Assembly (NCBI RefSeq): GCF_000300815.1
Contig: NZ_AMRX01000001.1
Span: 1-64,000, forward strand
Length of the DNA: 64,000 bases
Source of the DNA: Gayadomonas joobiniege G7
GTDB lineage: Bacteria; Pseudomonadota; Gammaproteobacteria; Enterobacterales; Alteromonadaceae
Direction of reading: 5' to 3'
Below are positions 12,193-20,566 of this stretch, piece after piece. A model generated the notes under the pieces. It was not told where the DNA came from. It ran no database searches and saw only the letters and a program-made list of their open reading frames with translations. The first letter of the stretch is position 1. Every line of letters begins with the position of its first letter. The position numbers and the translations under genes were made by a program.

Positions 12193-13578
12193 TTATTCTC
12201 CTTGTTTTGCTTCGGCTTCAGCTCGTTCTGCAATAATACCTGTGCTCTGCTCTTGTAAGATAGAAATCAGACCACGGCTGCGAGTATTTAATATGGTGTA
12301 AAGTAACAGTGTTGGTATAGCAACAACCAAACCTAATACTGTTGTCACCAAGGCTTGTGAAATACCACCAGCCATTAATTTAGGGTCACCTGTACCGAAC
12401 AAGGTAATGGCTTGGAAGGTATTAATCATACCCGTTACTGTCCCTAATAGACCTAATAAAGGAGCAACCACTGAGATGATTTTAATAAAGGTTAAATACG
12501 CTGAAATCTTAGGCACTTCACGTAAAATCGCTTCACTTAACTTAAGCTCCAAAGTCTCGCTGTCAGCATCTGGGTTTTCAGATTTAACAGCCATAACACG
12601 CCCCAGGGCATTGTCTTTGCGTGGTGTTGGATCTTTTAGCTGACGCTTGATCTTGCCACCAATCAATGAAAGTGCAATAAATCGCCAAATCGCAAGTAAT
12701 ACACCAACGGCGCCAACCGCTAAAATAACATAACCAACTGTACCACCTTGTTCAACGCGCTCTTTCATGTTAGGCGCTTGTACTAATAAACCTAAAATAG
12801 AACCACCAGTTGGATCTAATGCAAAAGGTACGATTTCACCATTGGCTTCTTGTACATTTGATGCCGTTTCTTGATAGCGGTCTACAGGTTGACGACCCAG
12901 CTCAGCCAATGAACCTGTCTGTTGAACAAACTCTAAAAATTTGCCATTTGAGACTAGGTTAAATGAACCAACTCGGACCACTTCTTGCTCAGTTTTGGTC
13001 CCGGTTTCAGCTGAAACGACAGGGGCGTTAAAACGGACAACTTTACCTGACTCTGTCATTTCACGTTGTAATTCAAACCATACTCGCTCAATTTCTTCAA
13101 CCGAAGCAAGTTTAGAGCTTTGCCCCATTTTTTGCGCCAGCTCGTCTAAAAATACTTCTCGGTTAGGAAATTGAGCTGAAATGATTGAAGTTTTAAATTT
13201 ACCTTGTAAGTCACCAGAAACTTGCTGTAAAACACCAAATAGCTCCTTTAATGAACCCATACGGTTATTTAAGGTATCGCTTAAGTCGGCTAAATGAATT
13301 TCGTTTTCTTCAAACTTTGTTTCTAAATTTTCACTTCTCTGGACTAACTGATCGCGTCGCGCAGCTGCGTCGTTGAGCATTTGCACTTGCTGATCTTTTT
13401 TCGCCATGAACTCGGCTTCGCGCTGAGCATTTTGTTTGTTTTGAAATAATTGACCTTGCTCAAGCTTAGTTAATAACTCATCTAAGTTAACCGGATTGTT
13501 TTCTGCTGCAAATGCCGAGCAAGCCATGACAGTGCTCAATGCGACTGTAGCAATTGTATTTTTTATCATTTTATTCAT
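12193..13578 (-). CDS. ttpC: TtpC-like MotA/TolQ/ExbB protein with periplasmic coiled coil
   Basis: 461 aa. A signal-like N-terminus (NTIATVALSTVMACSAFAA) is followed by a long coiled coil rich in Q/E/K (residues about 30-130), a periplasmic domain, and a C-terminal ExbB-like channel domain (APLLGLLGTVTGMINTFQAI, GISQALVTTVLGLVVAIPTLLLY). This is the layout of TtpC, which Vibrio TonB2 systems need in addition to ExbB/ExbD. The start is ATG 13578, since AGAGGA is nine bases upstream; a TTG three codons earlier abuts that site. The stop nearly touches the exbB start. Confidence 0.88.
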   Translation of the reverse strand: MNKMIKNTIATVALSTVMACSAFAAENNPVNLDELLTKLEQGQLFQNKQNAQREAEFMAKKDQQVQMLNDAAARRDQLVQRSENLETKFEENEIHLADLSDTLNNRMGSLKELFGVLQQVSGDLQGKFKTSIISAQFPNREVFLDELAQKMGQSSKLASVEEIERVWFELQREMTESGKVVRFNAPVVSAETGTKTEQEVVRVGSFNLVSNGKFLEFVQQTGSLAELGRQPVDRYQETASNVQEANGEIVPFALDPTGGSILGLLVQAPNMKERVEQGGTVGYVILAVGAVGVLLAIWRFIALSLIGGKIKRQLKDPTPRKDNALGRVMAVKSENPDADSETLELKLSEAILREVPKISAYLTFIKIISVVAPLLGLLGTVTGMINTFQAITLFGTGDPKLMAGGISQALVTTVLGLVVAIPTLLLYTILNTRSRGLISILQEQSTGIIAERAEAEAKQGE

Positions 13579-13592
13579 CTTATTCAATCCTC

Positions 13593-14357
13593 TTACTCAG
13601 CTGAGTTGATTGGCAAAATTAACAAATCAGGTGCCAGCTGCTTACGTGCGATTCGTAAACCTTTGCTGATGCGCGTGCGATATTCTTGTGATAACTCAAC
13701 AAATTCTTTTGCATTGTTATCCCAGGCACCACTGTCTTTGCCATCACGCGTTTGATAAATCAAAGCCACACGGCCAACACGTAAAAAATCGACATCACGC
13801 TCTTGACCATCAATTTCTAACGTACTTGTATAAGCTTCTATCGTTTTGCCATAATCTACTTCCACTTGATAAGCTTCCAATACGCGACGGAATTTTTCTG
13901 ACGGAGAAACATCAGCACGATCCATCATGCTTTTTAAATCGGCAATACGCTTAGCGCGCTCGTCTGGTAAAAAAGGTACGTCTAAAGCAACAAATTGCTC
14001 TAAACCGTCTATCATGCGTATCATCAATGGCGTGACCTGGCGTTCGACCACTGAAACCTTATCAATAGACTCGTTAATATCTGCCATTTCAGCTTCTTGT
14101 GCGCCGATTTGTTTTTCCAGCTGACGGTTGTATACCATCAAACCTTCAATTTCTTTATTAATCGCTTTGAATTGCTGCAAGCGCTCTTGAATATCGTCAC
14201 TGATACGGTCAATTTTTTGTTGTGACTTTTCAGCTGATTGATTTATTTTTTTGCCTGCTTCTATCGCTGGCTCCAAACTGTCAGCCGCAAAGGCGAAAGA
14301 ACCAACAGCAACGGCTGATGCAATCACCGTTGTTTTAAACAATTGCGAAAGGCTCAT
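13593..14357 (-). CDS. DUF3450 family periplasmic protein, first gene of the TonB-system operon
   Basis: 254 aa with a cleavable signal peptide (FKTTVIASAVAVGSFAFA) and a predicted coiled coil (SAEKSQQKIDRISDDI through IGAQEAEMADINESID, residues about 40-105). The C-terminal half contains VDFLRVGRVALIYQTRDG, typical of DUF3450. The family is regularly found first in TtpC-ExbB-ExbD-TonB cassettes; no biochemical role is known to me. The ribosome binding site AGGAAG is six bases before ATG 14357. Promoter and Pho-box-like operator are at 14405-14460. Confidence 0.88.
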   Translation of the reverse strand: MSLSQLFKTTVIASAVAVGSFAFAADSLEPAIEAGKKINQSAEKSQQKIDRISDDIQERLQQFKAINKEIEGLMVYNRQLEKQIGAQEAEMADINESIDKVSVVERQVTPLMIRMIDGLEQFVALDVPFLPDERAKRIADLKSMMDRADVSPSEKFRRVLEAYQVEVDYGKTIEAYTSTLEIDGQERDVDFLRVGRVALIYQTRDGKDSGAWDNNAKEFVELSQEYRTRISKGLRIARKQLAPDLLILPINSAE

Positions 14358-14404
14358 ATGTAGCTTCCTAAATAATTTTGAGTGTTTCCGAGAAATTTGG
14401 TGAT

Positions 14405-14460
14405 ACTGTATTGCGTTTAGATGACAGCTGGATTAATCAAATATTACAGATTTATGACGG
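14405..14460 (-). promoter_or_regulatory. Pho-box-like operator and promoter of the TonB-system operon
   Basis: On the minus strand four 7-mers lie exactly 11 bp apart: CCGTCAT (14454-14460), CTGTAAT (14443-14449), GATTAAT (14432-14438) and CTGTCAT (14421-14427). Three of the four match the PhoB half-site CTGTCAT at 6 or 7 of 7 positions. TACAGT (14405-14410) follows after exactly 10 bp, the spacing between Pho box and -10 that I recall for E. coli phoA. No good -35 is present, as expected for a PhoB-dependent promoter. Confidence 0.7.
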
Positions 14461-14489
14461 GTGTCTTATAAAGACATTAGATAGAGGAT

Positions 14490-14519
14490 ATAAAGACACC
14501 CTAAACTGGGTGTCTTTAT
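14490..14519 (-). terminator. Terminator of the receptor transcription unit
   Basis: Stem AAAGACACCC / GGGTGTCTTT with flanking A/T, 12 bp beyond the receptor stop codon. It separates the lipoprotein-receptor unit from the DUF3450 operon promoter that starts immediately after it. Confidence 0.8.
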
Positions 14520-14530
14520 CATTAGAAAAA

Positions 14531-17203
14531 CTAAAATTCGTAGCGATAAGATAAACTTGCACCCACGCCACGGTCACGAGAACGCACCACTATATCAGAT
14601 TGAGTCACTTCTTGATCTTCACCTAATAAGTTTTGCAATTTTAACTTAACCGTTGTATTGAAGTCAGGGTAATAAGTGTACACAGCGTCTAACGAGTGGA
14701 AAGGCTGTTCGTAAGCATCTTGACGGCCACCGATGCCTGACGCGATAATTCGCTCGCCAAATACGTTGTATACAAGTGATGCACTATGTTCACCGTTATC
14801 AGAGTCATAACCCAGTTGTAAGTTAACAACATACTGAGAATGACCTGTCATACGTTTAGTCGCGTTGGTTAAACTACCGGCATTTTCACCTGCAATGGTT
14901 ACCTCTGAGTCACTTAAAGTTAAGTTACCTGTGGTAAATAATCCACTGGTTAAGTAACTCAAATCGTACAACCACTCAGCTTCAATCCCAAATAATTCGC
15001 CTGACTCACCGTTAGTAAAACCAGCACTATAAGCCGAATCACCCACCTGTAAAACAGATTCAATTGGCTTGCTTATATCTTTATAAAATGCAGATAGAGC
15101 TAGGTTATCACCATTGTCATAATAAAGCTCATATCGCATATCATAGTTCTTTAGCGTACTAGAGACTAACGACGTATTACCTCGAGTTAGTATATCTGTT
15201 AACGGGTCTGTATAACTGACGGGTACAACTTCACGTAAGTCGGGGCGAACAACTGTCTCACCATACCCAAAACGTAACTGATACCCTTCACCAATATAAG
15301 TCAAACTTAATGCTGGGTAAAAATCATCTTCATTGATGGTTCTTGCTTGCACTTTATCTTCGTTAAACAGGGTTTCTATGGCCGTTGGCGATAAATCAGA
15401 GCTAGTAAACTCTAACGCAACCTGCTGGAAACGCTCATACCGAACACCACCACTTAAACGCCATGATTGGTCTAAAAAGACATCAAATTGACCATAACCC
15501 GCATCAACTTTTTGTGCTGCCATATAGTCATCAGCCTGATCAATATCTGGCTCGTTAAAAGCGAGTGCAACATTATTGTTATCAATAAAGTCGTTGGACA
15601 GATAATTAGTCAAACCTAGGCTATTGTTATAATAGTTTTGCAGATCATCCGTTGTTTCGGCTGTTGAATCAACACTAATAGGTGCACCTGTGTTATTCAC
15701 GAAAAAGCTTGATGTAGTATAATAACGACCTCGCTCAATAAAGTCCCAGCCGCCTTTTAATTCAATTTCTAGGCCGCTAATCGTCAGAGGCAAATTAACA
15801 TTACCGCCGTAAGACTTTAAAAAGTCATCCATTTCTACAAATTCATAGTTTATCTGGCCGTTACCGCCACTGACCTCTGAACCAACGTAGTTAAAGTTAT
15901 CAAAAGTATCGGCAAAGTTATATGTCGCTTTTAACGGAATATCTGTACTCGCTTGCGAGTCAGTATACTGCCAATCAAACCCTAGTCCCATTAAATCTAA
16001 AAAGGTGTGCTGGCCTTTAAATTGGTCAACTTCAAGGGTGCGCTCCTGGTATTCAAACTCGTATGATCGGTCAGCCGAGTTTTCAACGATAGTCGCATTA
16101 CCTTCTTGCTTTTCGGTATAACCAACTGAAGATTCATCTTCGTTGTCTTCGATGTGAATACGGGTATAACTTAAATTATGAGTATTCAAACGATAGCCAA
16201 CGGTTAGCAAACCATTTAGACGCTCATTTTCTGTACTAGTACGAGAATCCGAACGTGTTTCATGGCATGAATTGTTAAGGTCGTCACGCGTTTCATAATA
16301 AATTTTACAGTTGTCCGGTAATTCATTTTCTGGTCGGATAACTGCGTCAATACCTTCTCGGTATTGCCATTTATTGTCATAAGAAACGGTTGCTAAAACG
16401 CCAATAGAACCACCAAAAATGTCTTCATCGAAAGTATTGCCGATATGGCCTTGAAAAGACAAATCTGGGTCTAACGACTCCTGCTTAAGCTGCAAATTAC
16501 GTGGGAACAACTTAAGCAGGTTTTTATTAATTTCAGTCGCTTCTGCGCTCGTCACACTATCTTTTTCAATAATGCCACGGGTGCTGAAATCGCCGTTATA
16601 CTGCACAATTGCATTGCTGACAGCTTGCGCTAAACCACCTTCATTGCGATCATAAGTATAACCATCTGAGTTATTAGTATTCGTACCTATGCCTAACTGG
16701 ATACCTGCGGTAAATTCAGATGGGGTCGATTTAGTTCTAATATCAACACTACCACCCCCAAATGCCGCTGGCATGTTAGGTGAAAAAGACTTCTGCACCG
16801 ACAGACTTTCAATAACACTAGTCGGGAAGATATCCATAGGGATTACGTTACGAGTTAAGTCTGGGCTAGGGATGGCGGCGCCATTTAAGCGAGCACTTGA
16901 ATAACGCTCACCTAAACCACGTACATAAATGTACTTACCATCAACCAAAGTCAAACCTGTTACACGACGCAACGCTGATGCGGCATCACTATCGCCAGTT
17001 CTGGAGATTTGCTCCGCGCCTAAAATATCCGCTACGAACGCCTGATTTTTACGTTCTTCGATAACGGCGGCGGCAGTCCCCTGCAGTCGGCTCGCAGTTG
17101 CCACAACTTCTTCCATCGCGGCATCCTGTGCAATAGCGGTGCCTGAGCAAAAAGTCAGCGCCACAGCGAGTGATATTTTTTTCGCTCTATATTGAGTATT
17201 CAT
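14531..17203 (-). CDS. TonB-dependent outer-membrane receptor, substrate unknown
   Basis: 890 aa. Signal peptide (AKKISLAVALTFCSGTAIAQ), a TonB-box-like MEEVVATAS just after it, a plug domain (residues about 50-170, with YIYVRGLGERYSSARLNG and FGGGSVDIRT), then a 22-strand-type barrel ending in YRYEF with a C-terminal aromatic residue. It moves a scarce nutrient across the outer membrane using TonB energy. It follows a beta-helix lipoprotein gene and precedes a full TonB energising operon, so the three probably work together. AGGA lies seven bases before ATG 17203. Phosphate-linked control is suggested by the upstream operator; no feature of the barrel lets me name the ligand. Confidence 0.93.
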   Translation of the reverse strand: MNTQYRAKKISLAVALTFCSGTAIAQDAAMEEVVATASRLQGTAAAVIEERKNQAFVADILGAEQISRTGDSDAASALRRVTGLTLVDGKYIYVRGLGERYSSARLNGAAIPSPDLTRNVIPMDIFPTSVIESLSVQKSFSPNMPAAFGGGSVDIRTKSTPSEFTAGIQLGIGTNTNNSDGYTYDRNEGGLAQAVSNAIVQYNGDFSTRGIIEKDSVTSAEATEINKNLLKLFPRNLQLKQESLDPDLSFQGHIGNTFDEDIFGGSIGVLATVSYDNKWQYREGIDAVIRPENELPDNCKIYYETRDDLNNSCHETRSDSRTSTENERLNGLLTVGYRLNTHNLSYTRIHIEDNEDESSVGYTEKQEGNATIVENSADRSYEFEYQERTLEVDQFKGQHTFLDLMGLGFDWQYTDSQASTDIPLKATYNFADTFDNFNYVGSEVSGGNGQINYEFVEMDDFLKSYGGNVNLPLTISGLEIELKGGWDFIERGRYYTTSSFFVNNTGAPISVDSTAETTDDLQNYYNNSLGLTNYLSNDFIDNNNVALAFNEPDIDQADDYMAAQKVDAGYGQFDVFLDQSWRLSGGVRYERFQQVALEFTSSDLSPTAIETLFNEDKVQARTINEDDFYPALSLTYIGEGYQLRFGYGETVVRPDLREVVPVSYTDPLTDILTRGNTSLVSSTLKNYDMRYELYYDNGDNLALSAFYKDISKPIESVLQVGDSAYSAGFTNGESGELFGIEAEWLYDLSYLTSGLFTTGNLTLSDSEVTIAGENAGSLTNATKRMTGHSQYVVNLQLGYDSDNGEHSASLVYNVFGERIIASGIGGRQDAYEQPFHSLDAVYTYYPDFNTTVKLKLQNLLGEDQEVTQSDIVVRSRDRGVGASLSYRYEF

Positions 17204-17225
17204 CGCTTAATCCTATTGCCAATAC

Positions 17226-17253
17226 AAAAAAAAGGCGTAACAAGAGTACGCCT
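17226..17253 (-). terminator. Internal terminator between lipoprotein and receptor genes
   Basis: Stem AGGCGTA / TACGCCT with a 7-nt loop and eight T on the minus strand, in the 71-bp gap between the lipoprotein stop and the receptor start. I see no separate promoter in this gap, so it likely lowers receptor expression relative to the lipoprotein. Confidence 0.75.
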
Positions 17254-17274
17254 AATCAATAAACAAGTTATAAA

Positions 17275-18885
17275 TTACTCGTCGTCTGCATTGGTGTAAG
17301 CATCTTTAACCCAGTCGTACCAATCTGAGCTTGTATCTGTGCTAGAAATCGCACCGATAAAGTCAGTTGCAGTAAAGAATGCATCTTCTGTAGACATATC
17401 TTTTGCATCAATTGTGTAGTCAGCATCAGCTTTTGGTAAAGTTGCAAAACCAGTTAAGATAGCCGCATCTGAGTTTAGCAGCTCATTAGAACCGCCATTT
17501 TCAAACCAAGTTGCTAAAGCAACGGTCGTAGTACCATCTGCTTTTGCTGTTACAACATCTGCACCATCATCATTTAACTTGGCACAAGCGGCAACCGAGT
17601 TCTCAAAGCTAACTTCATTATTAACTATTTGATCTGATGCATCATCTTTATAATCAATACAGTAAGTGTTATTGGCAGCTGTTTTAATTAATACAGTGTT
17701 GTACCAAGTTGCAGAAATTGAATCGTCTAGTTTAACGGCGATAGAAGCACCATTATCTCGAACTGAAAGCTCATCCGTTGTGATCACTGTTACGTTAGCG
17801 ATTTTAGGCGCAGATGCTGGTACAGAAGTGCCTGAAACTTTTACACCATCAGATTCAAAACCACCGTTACCCATGTTGATGTCTTGGCCAGCATCGTTTT
17901 TAACAGTGCCGTGTTTAATAAAGATAAACTGAGCATTACCCTGCCAACCCGCATCGATATCAATGCTGTCATCTTGAGTATCTGTCACTGTGATATATTT
18001 TAAGTTAACAGTACCACCAAATAATTCGATACCGTCATCATAACCTGCGTAGATGTCGATGTACTCAATCGTAGTACCTGAACCGACTGCAGCTAAAGTT
18101 AAAGAGTTAAGGTCGTTACCTTCTTGAGCACCTGCTGGTAAACCACCGGCATAATGAATTTTAACAAACTTCAAAGTACCGCTGTCATCTGTGTCATCGT
18201 TGCCACCGTAATAAGTCACAGCACCTTCAGTTTCTGCGTTACAAGTACCAGCGGTACGCTCGTCATCAGTACATTGGTCAGTACGCGCTAAACCGTCGAT
18301 CATGATGCCACCCCAGTCTTGCGGCTCTGGTGCTTTAACTTTTAAGCTGTCGATAGCATTTGCAGAAGTGAAAATAATTGGGTCGCTATAAGTACCTATA
18401 GCTTCGATATTCGCACCGCGGTTAATTTGCACACGTGAAGAAGCGTCATCAAAAACAATAGTCGTACCCGCTTCAATGGTTAAAGTAGGACCATCAAGCT
18501 CAATTGTACAGTTGTCATTGGTTGTGTGGCAGCTTTCGCCGATCATTAAAGTTTTTTCAAAATAATGAACACCACCGTTAGGTAAAGCTTCTAAAGTAAG
18601 GTCTGTTAAGATTGGTGAAGCTGCGCTTACGAAGTCTTTGTCATAAATACAGTTATTACCTTCAACTGTGCCTTCAACAGTAGCGCCGTCTTTTTCATAA
18701 GAGGCACACTCTAATGTATCAGAACCTGTACCTGGGTTAGTTGTTGACGAGTTATTAGAGTTATTAGTGCTGTTATCTACACTGTTATCGATAGAAGTTG
18801 GAGTAATGTTGATGTCACCACCACAACCAGCCAAAGTTAAAGATGCAGCAACCGCTGTCATTGCAAAAATGTGCTTAAGTTTCAT
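17275..18885 (-). CDS. Predicted lipoprotein with parallel beta-helix-like repeats
   Basis: 536 aa. The lipobox LTLAGC puts lipidated Cys at residue 20 after a short signal sequence; the +2 residue is Gly, so outer-membrane sorting is plausible. An Asn/Ser/Thr-rich linker (residues about 30-60) precedes repeats such as LTIEAGTTIVFDDASS, IEYIDIYAGYDDGIELFGG and LKYITVTDTQDDSIDIDAG that look like turns of a right-handed beta-helix. The protein is strongly acidic. I cannot name a ligand or enzyme activity, and no catalytic motif stands out. The start is ATG 18885 because GGAG lies six bases before it; the ATG four codons upstream overlaps that site. It is first in a unit with the receptor. Confidence 0.85.
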   Translation of the reverse strand: MKLKHIFAMTAVAASLTLAGCGGDINITPTSIDNSVDNSTNNSNNSSTTNPGTGSDTLECASYEKDGATVEGTVEGNNCIYDKDFVSAASPILTDLTLEALPNGGVHYFEKTLMIGESCHTTNDNCTIELDGPTLTIEAGTTIVFDDASSRVQINRGANIEAIGTYSDPIIFTSANAIDSLKVKAPEPQDWGGIMIDGLARTDQCTDDERTAGTCNAETEGAVTYYGGNDDTDDSGTLKFVKIHYAGGLPAGAQEGNDLNSLTLAAVGSGTTIEYIDIYAGYDDGIELFGGTVNLKYITVTDTQDDSIDIDAGWQGNAQFIFIKHGTVKNDAGQDINMGNGGFESDGVKVSGTSVPASAPKIANVTVITTDELSVRDNGASIAVKLDDSISATWYNTVLIKTAANNTYCIDYKDDASDQIVNNEVSFENSVAACAKLNDDGADVVTAKADGTTTVALATWFENGGSNELLNSDAAILTGFATLPKADADYTIDAKDMSTEDAFFTATDFIGAISSTDTSSDWYDWVKDAYTNADDE

Positions 18886-18933
18886 GTAAATCTCCATGTA
18901 TATTATCTGAACATGCGTAATTAATTTGCGCTT

Positions 18934-18989
18934 AGGCTACTGGCAAAAAATGACAATTAGTTGCCAGTAATATTACAGTTGTGTGACAA
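18934..18989 (-). promoter_or_regulatory. Pho-box-like operator and promoter of the lipoprotein-receptor unit
   Basis: On the minus strand four 7-mers lie exactly 11 bp apart: TTGTCAC (18983-18989), CTGTAAT (18972-18978), CTGGCAA (18961-18967) and TTGTCAT (18950-18956), each matching CTGTCAT at 5-6 of 7 positions, with A/T-rich 4-bp spacers. TAGCCT (18934-18939) sits exactly 10 bp downstream as a weak -10. The same geometry recurs at 14405-14460. The rest of the 18886-19167 gap shows no RNA gene. Confidence 0.65.
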
Positions 18990-19167
18990 GTTGTAATTTC
19001 CTGTATATGTGAAAATTTGGTTAACACGATAAATCAATAACTTACAAACCACCCCGTCCGCTCAAACTCGACCCATTCATGACCTTTTTGTGACAACCAA
19101 AACTCAAGCATTTGCATTAGGTTAAACTTTGTTATTCAATATGATTTTTTATACCCATTTATTTGCA

Positions 19168-19740
19168 ATGAATAAACAAGCTATTCGTCAAAGCATTCGC
19201 CAAAAACGGAATCAATTATCGGCCCATGCACAGCAAATTGCAGCCACGGCAATTGTGCGCCAAGCAAATGAACACCTGCTGCTTAATAAGGTATCATCCG
19301 CAGCGTTTTACCTTGCTAATGACGGCGAATTAAATGCCATGCCATTATTACAAAGCGCACAATCATTAGGCATTAAAACTTACCTGCCTGTACTACACCC
19401 GTTTGCAAAAGGTCATTTAGCCTTCTATCGATATCAAACTAATAACCAAATGACAGTGAACAGATATGGTATCCCTGAACCCGTTTTGGACGCTCGTCAT
19501 GTCTGTCCCGTAAATCAGCTTGATATCATTTTTTTGCCTTTGGTGGGGTTTGATAAAATGGGGAACCGAATGGGTATGGGGGGCGGTTTTTATGACAGAA
19601 CGCTTTCCGTTTCACCGCCAGGCACACCAAAATTGATTGGGTTAGCCCATCAATGTCAGGAGGTTGAAGCTTTGCCGGTTGAAAGCTGGGATATCCCGCT
19701 ACATGGGATTTTGACGCCAGAGCAATTTATTCGCTGTTAA
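19168..19740 (+). CDS. fau: 5-formyltetrahydrofolate cyclo-ligase
   Basis: 190 aa. It converts 5-formyl-THF to 5,10-methenyl-THF with ATP, recycling a folate storage form. The N-terminus has RQSIRQKRNQLS with the substrate-contact basic residues, and the C-terminal signature PLVGFDKMGNRMGMGGGFYDRTL is clear. ATG 19168 gives the family N-terminus; a start 13 codons upstream adds no conserved sequence. In E. coli this gene (ygfA) follows the 6S RNA gene ssrS; I could not recognise a 6S RNA upstream here. It precedes rpiA and serA, as in related bacteria but in a changed order. Confidence 0.92.
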   Translation: MNKQAIRQSIRQKRNQLSAHAQQIAATAIVRQANEHLLLNKVSSAAFYLANDGELNAMPLLQSAQSLGIKTYLPVLHPFAKGHLAFYRYQTNNQMTVNRYGIPEPVLDARHVCPVNQLDIIFLPLVGFDKMGNRMGMGGGFYDRTLSVSPPGTPKLIGLAHQCQEVEALPVESWDIPLHGILTPEQFIRC

Positions 19741-19813
19741 TTTTTTATTCTCTCTGTGATAAAGACCCAGAGAACGCTATAATTTAATCAAATTTTTGTT
19801 GAATAAGTTTTTT

Positions 19814-20470
19814 ATGAATCAAGATCAAAAGAAAAAGGCCGTTGCTGAAGCCGCAATCCAATACGTTAAAAAAGGTGACATCATAGGGGTCGGTACAGGT
19901 AGCACAACCAATTATTTTATAGATGCGCTTGCGCCGATTGCAGCGGATATCGAAGGCGCGGTTTCAAGCTCCCAAGCTTCTACAGAGCGACTTGAATCAC
20001 TTGGCATCGAAGTTTTTGATTTAAATCAAGTCGCCTCTTTCGATATCTATGTCGATGGAGCTGATGAAGTAAACCCGAATAAACATATGATTAAAGGTGG
20101 CGGTGCTGCGCTAACTAGAGAAAAAATAGTTGCAGCGGTCGCTAAACAATTTGTTTGCATCGTTGACGATAGTAAAGAAGTGACAAAACTAGGAAAGTTT
20201 CCTCTGCCGATTGAAGTGATCCCGATGGCACGTAGTTATGTCGCCCGAGAAATAGTCAAACTCGGTGGTGACCCTGTATACCGAGAAGGTGTGGTGACCG
20301 ATAATGGCAACGTTATTTTAGACGTTCATAACTTAATAATAGAAGATCCTGTTTCGCTCGAGCATAAACTTAACCAGATCACTGGCGTTGTGACCAATGG
20401 TTTATTTGCCCAGCGCGCGGCTGATGTTGTATTGGTGGCAACCGACTCGGGCGTTAAAACGCGTAGCTAA
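19814..20470 (+). CDS. rpiA: Ribose-5-phosphate isomerase A
   Basis: 218 aa. It interconverts ribose-5-phosphate and ribulose-5-phosphate in the pentose phosphate pathway. Visible motifs are [14 protein letters not shown] (phosphate binding), [23 protein letters not shown] and [20 protein letters not shown] 19814 aligns with the E. coli start (MTQDELKKAV); a TTG six codons upstream is in frame but unsupported. A perfect TATAAT lies at 19778-19783, without a clear -35. No good Shine-Dalgarno is seen. Confidence 0.96.
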   Translation: MNQDQKKKAVAEAAIQYVKKGDIIGVGTGSTTNYFIDALAPIAADIEGAVSSSQASTERLESLGIEVFDLNQVASFDIYVDGADEVNPNKHMIKGGGAALTREKIVAAVAKQFVCIVDDSKEVTKLGKFPLPIEVIPMARSYVAREIVKLGGDPVYREGVVTDNGNVILDVHNLIIEDPVSLEHKLNQITGVVTNGLFAQRAADVVLVATDSGVKTRS

Positions 20471-20566
20471 ATAGGTCGCTGTTCAACGCCCAAAAGCAAA
20501 AAAGGATGCAAGTTTTTCGTTAATCTATATAATTGTGCGCATTGTCATTAATGCCGTGGGAAGCAC

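Noticed and set aside
18898-19160. Possible 6S RNA gene upstream of fau, its usual place in gammaproteobacteria
   Set aside because: I could not find the closing stem or the conserved central bubble; the interval is explained by the Pho-box-like operator and the two gene leaders. A covariance-model search with a 6S RNA model would settle it.
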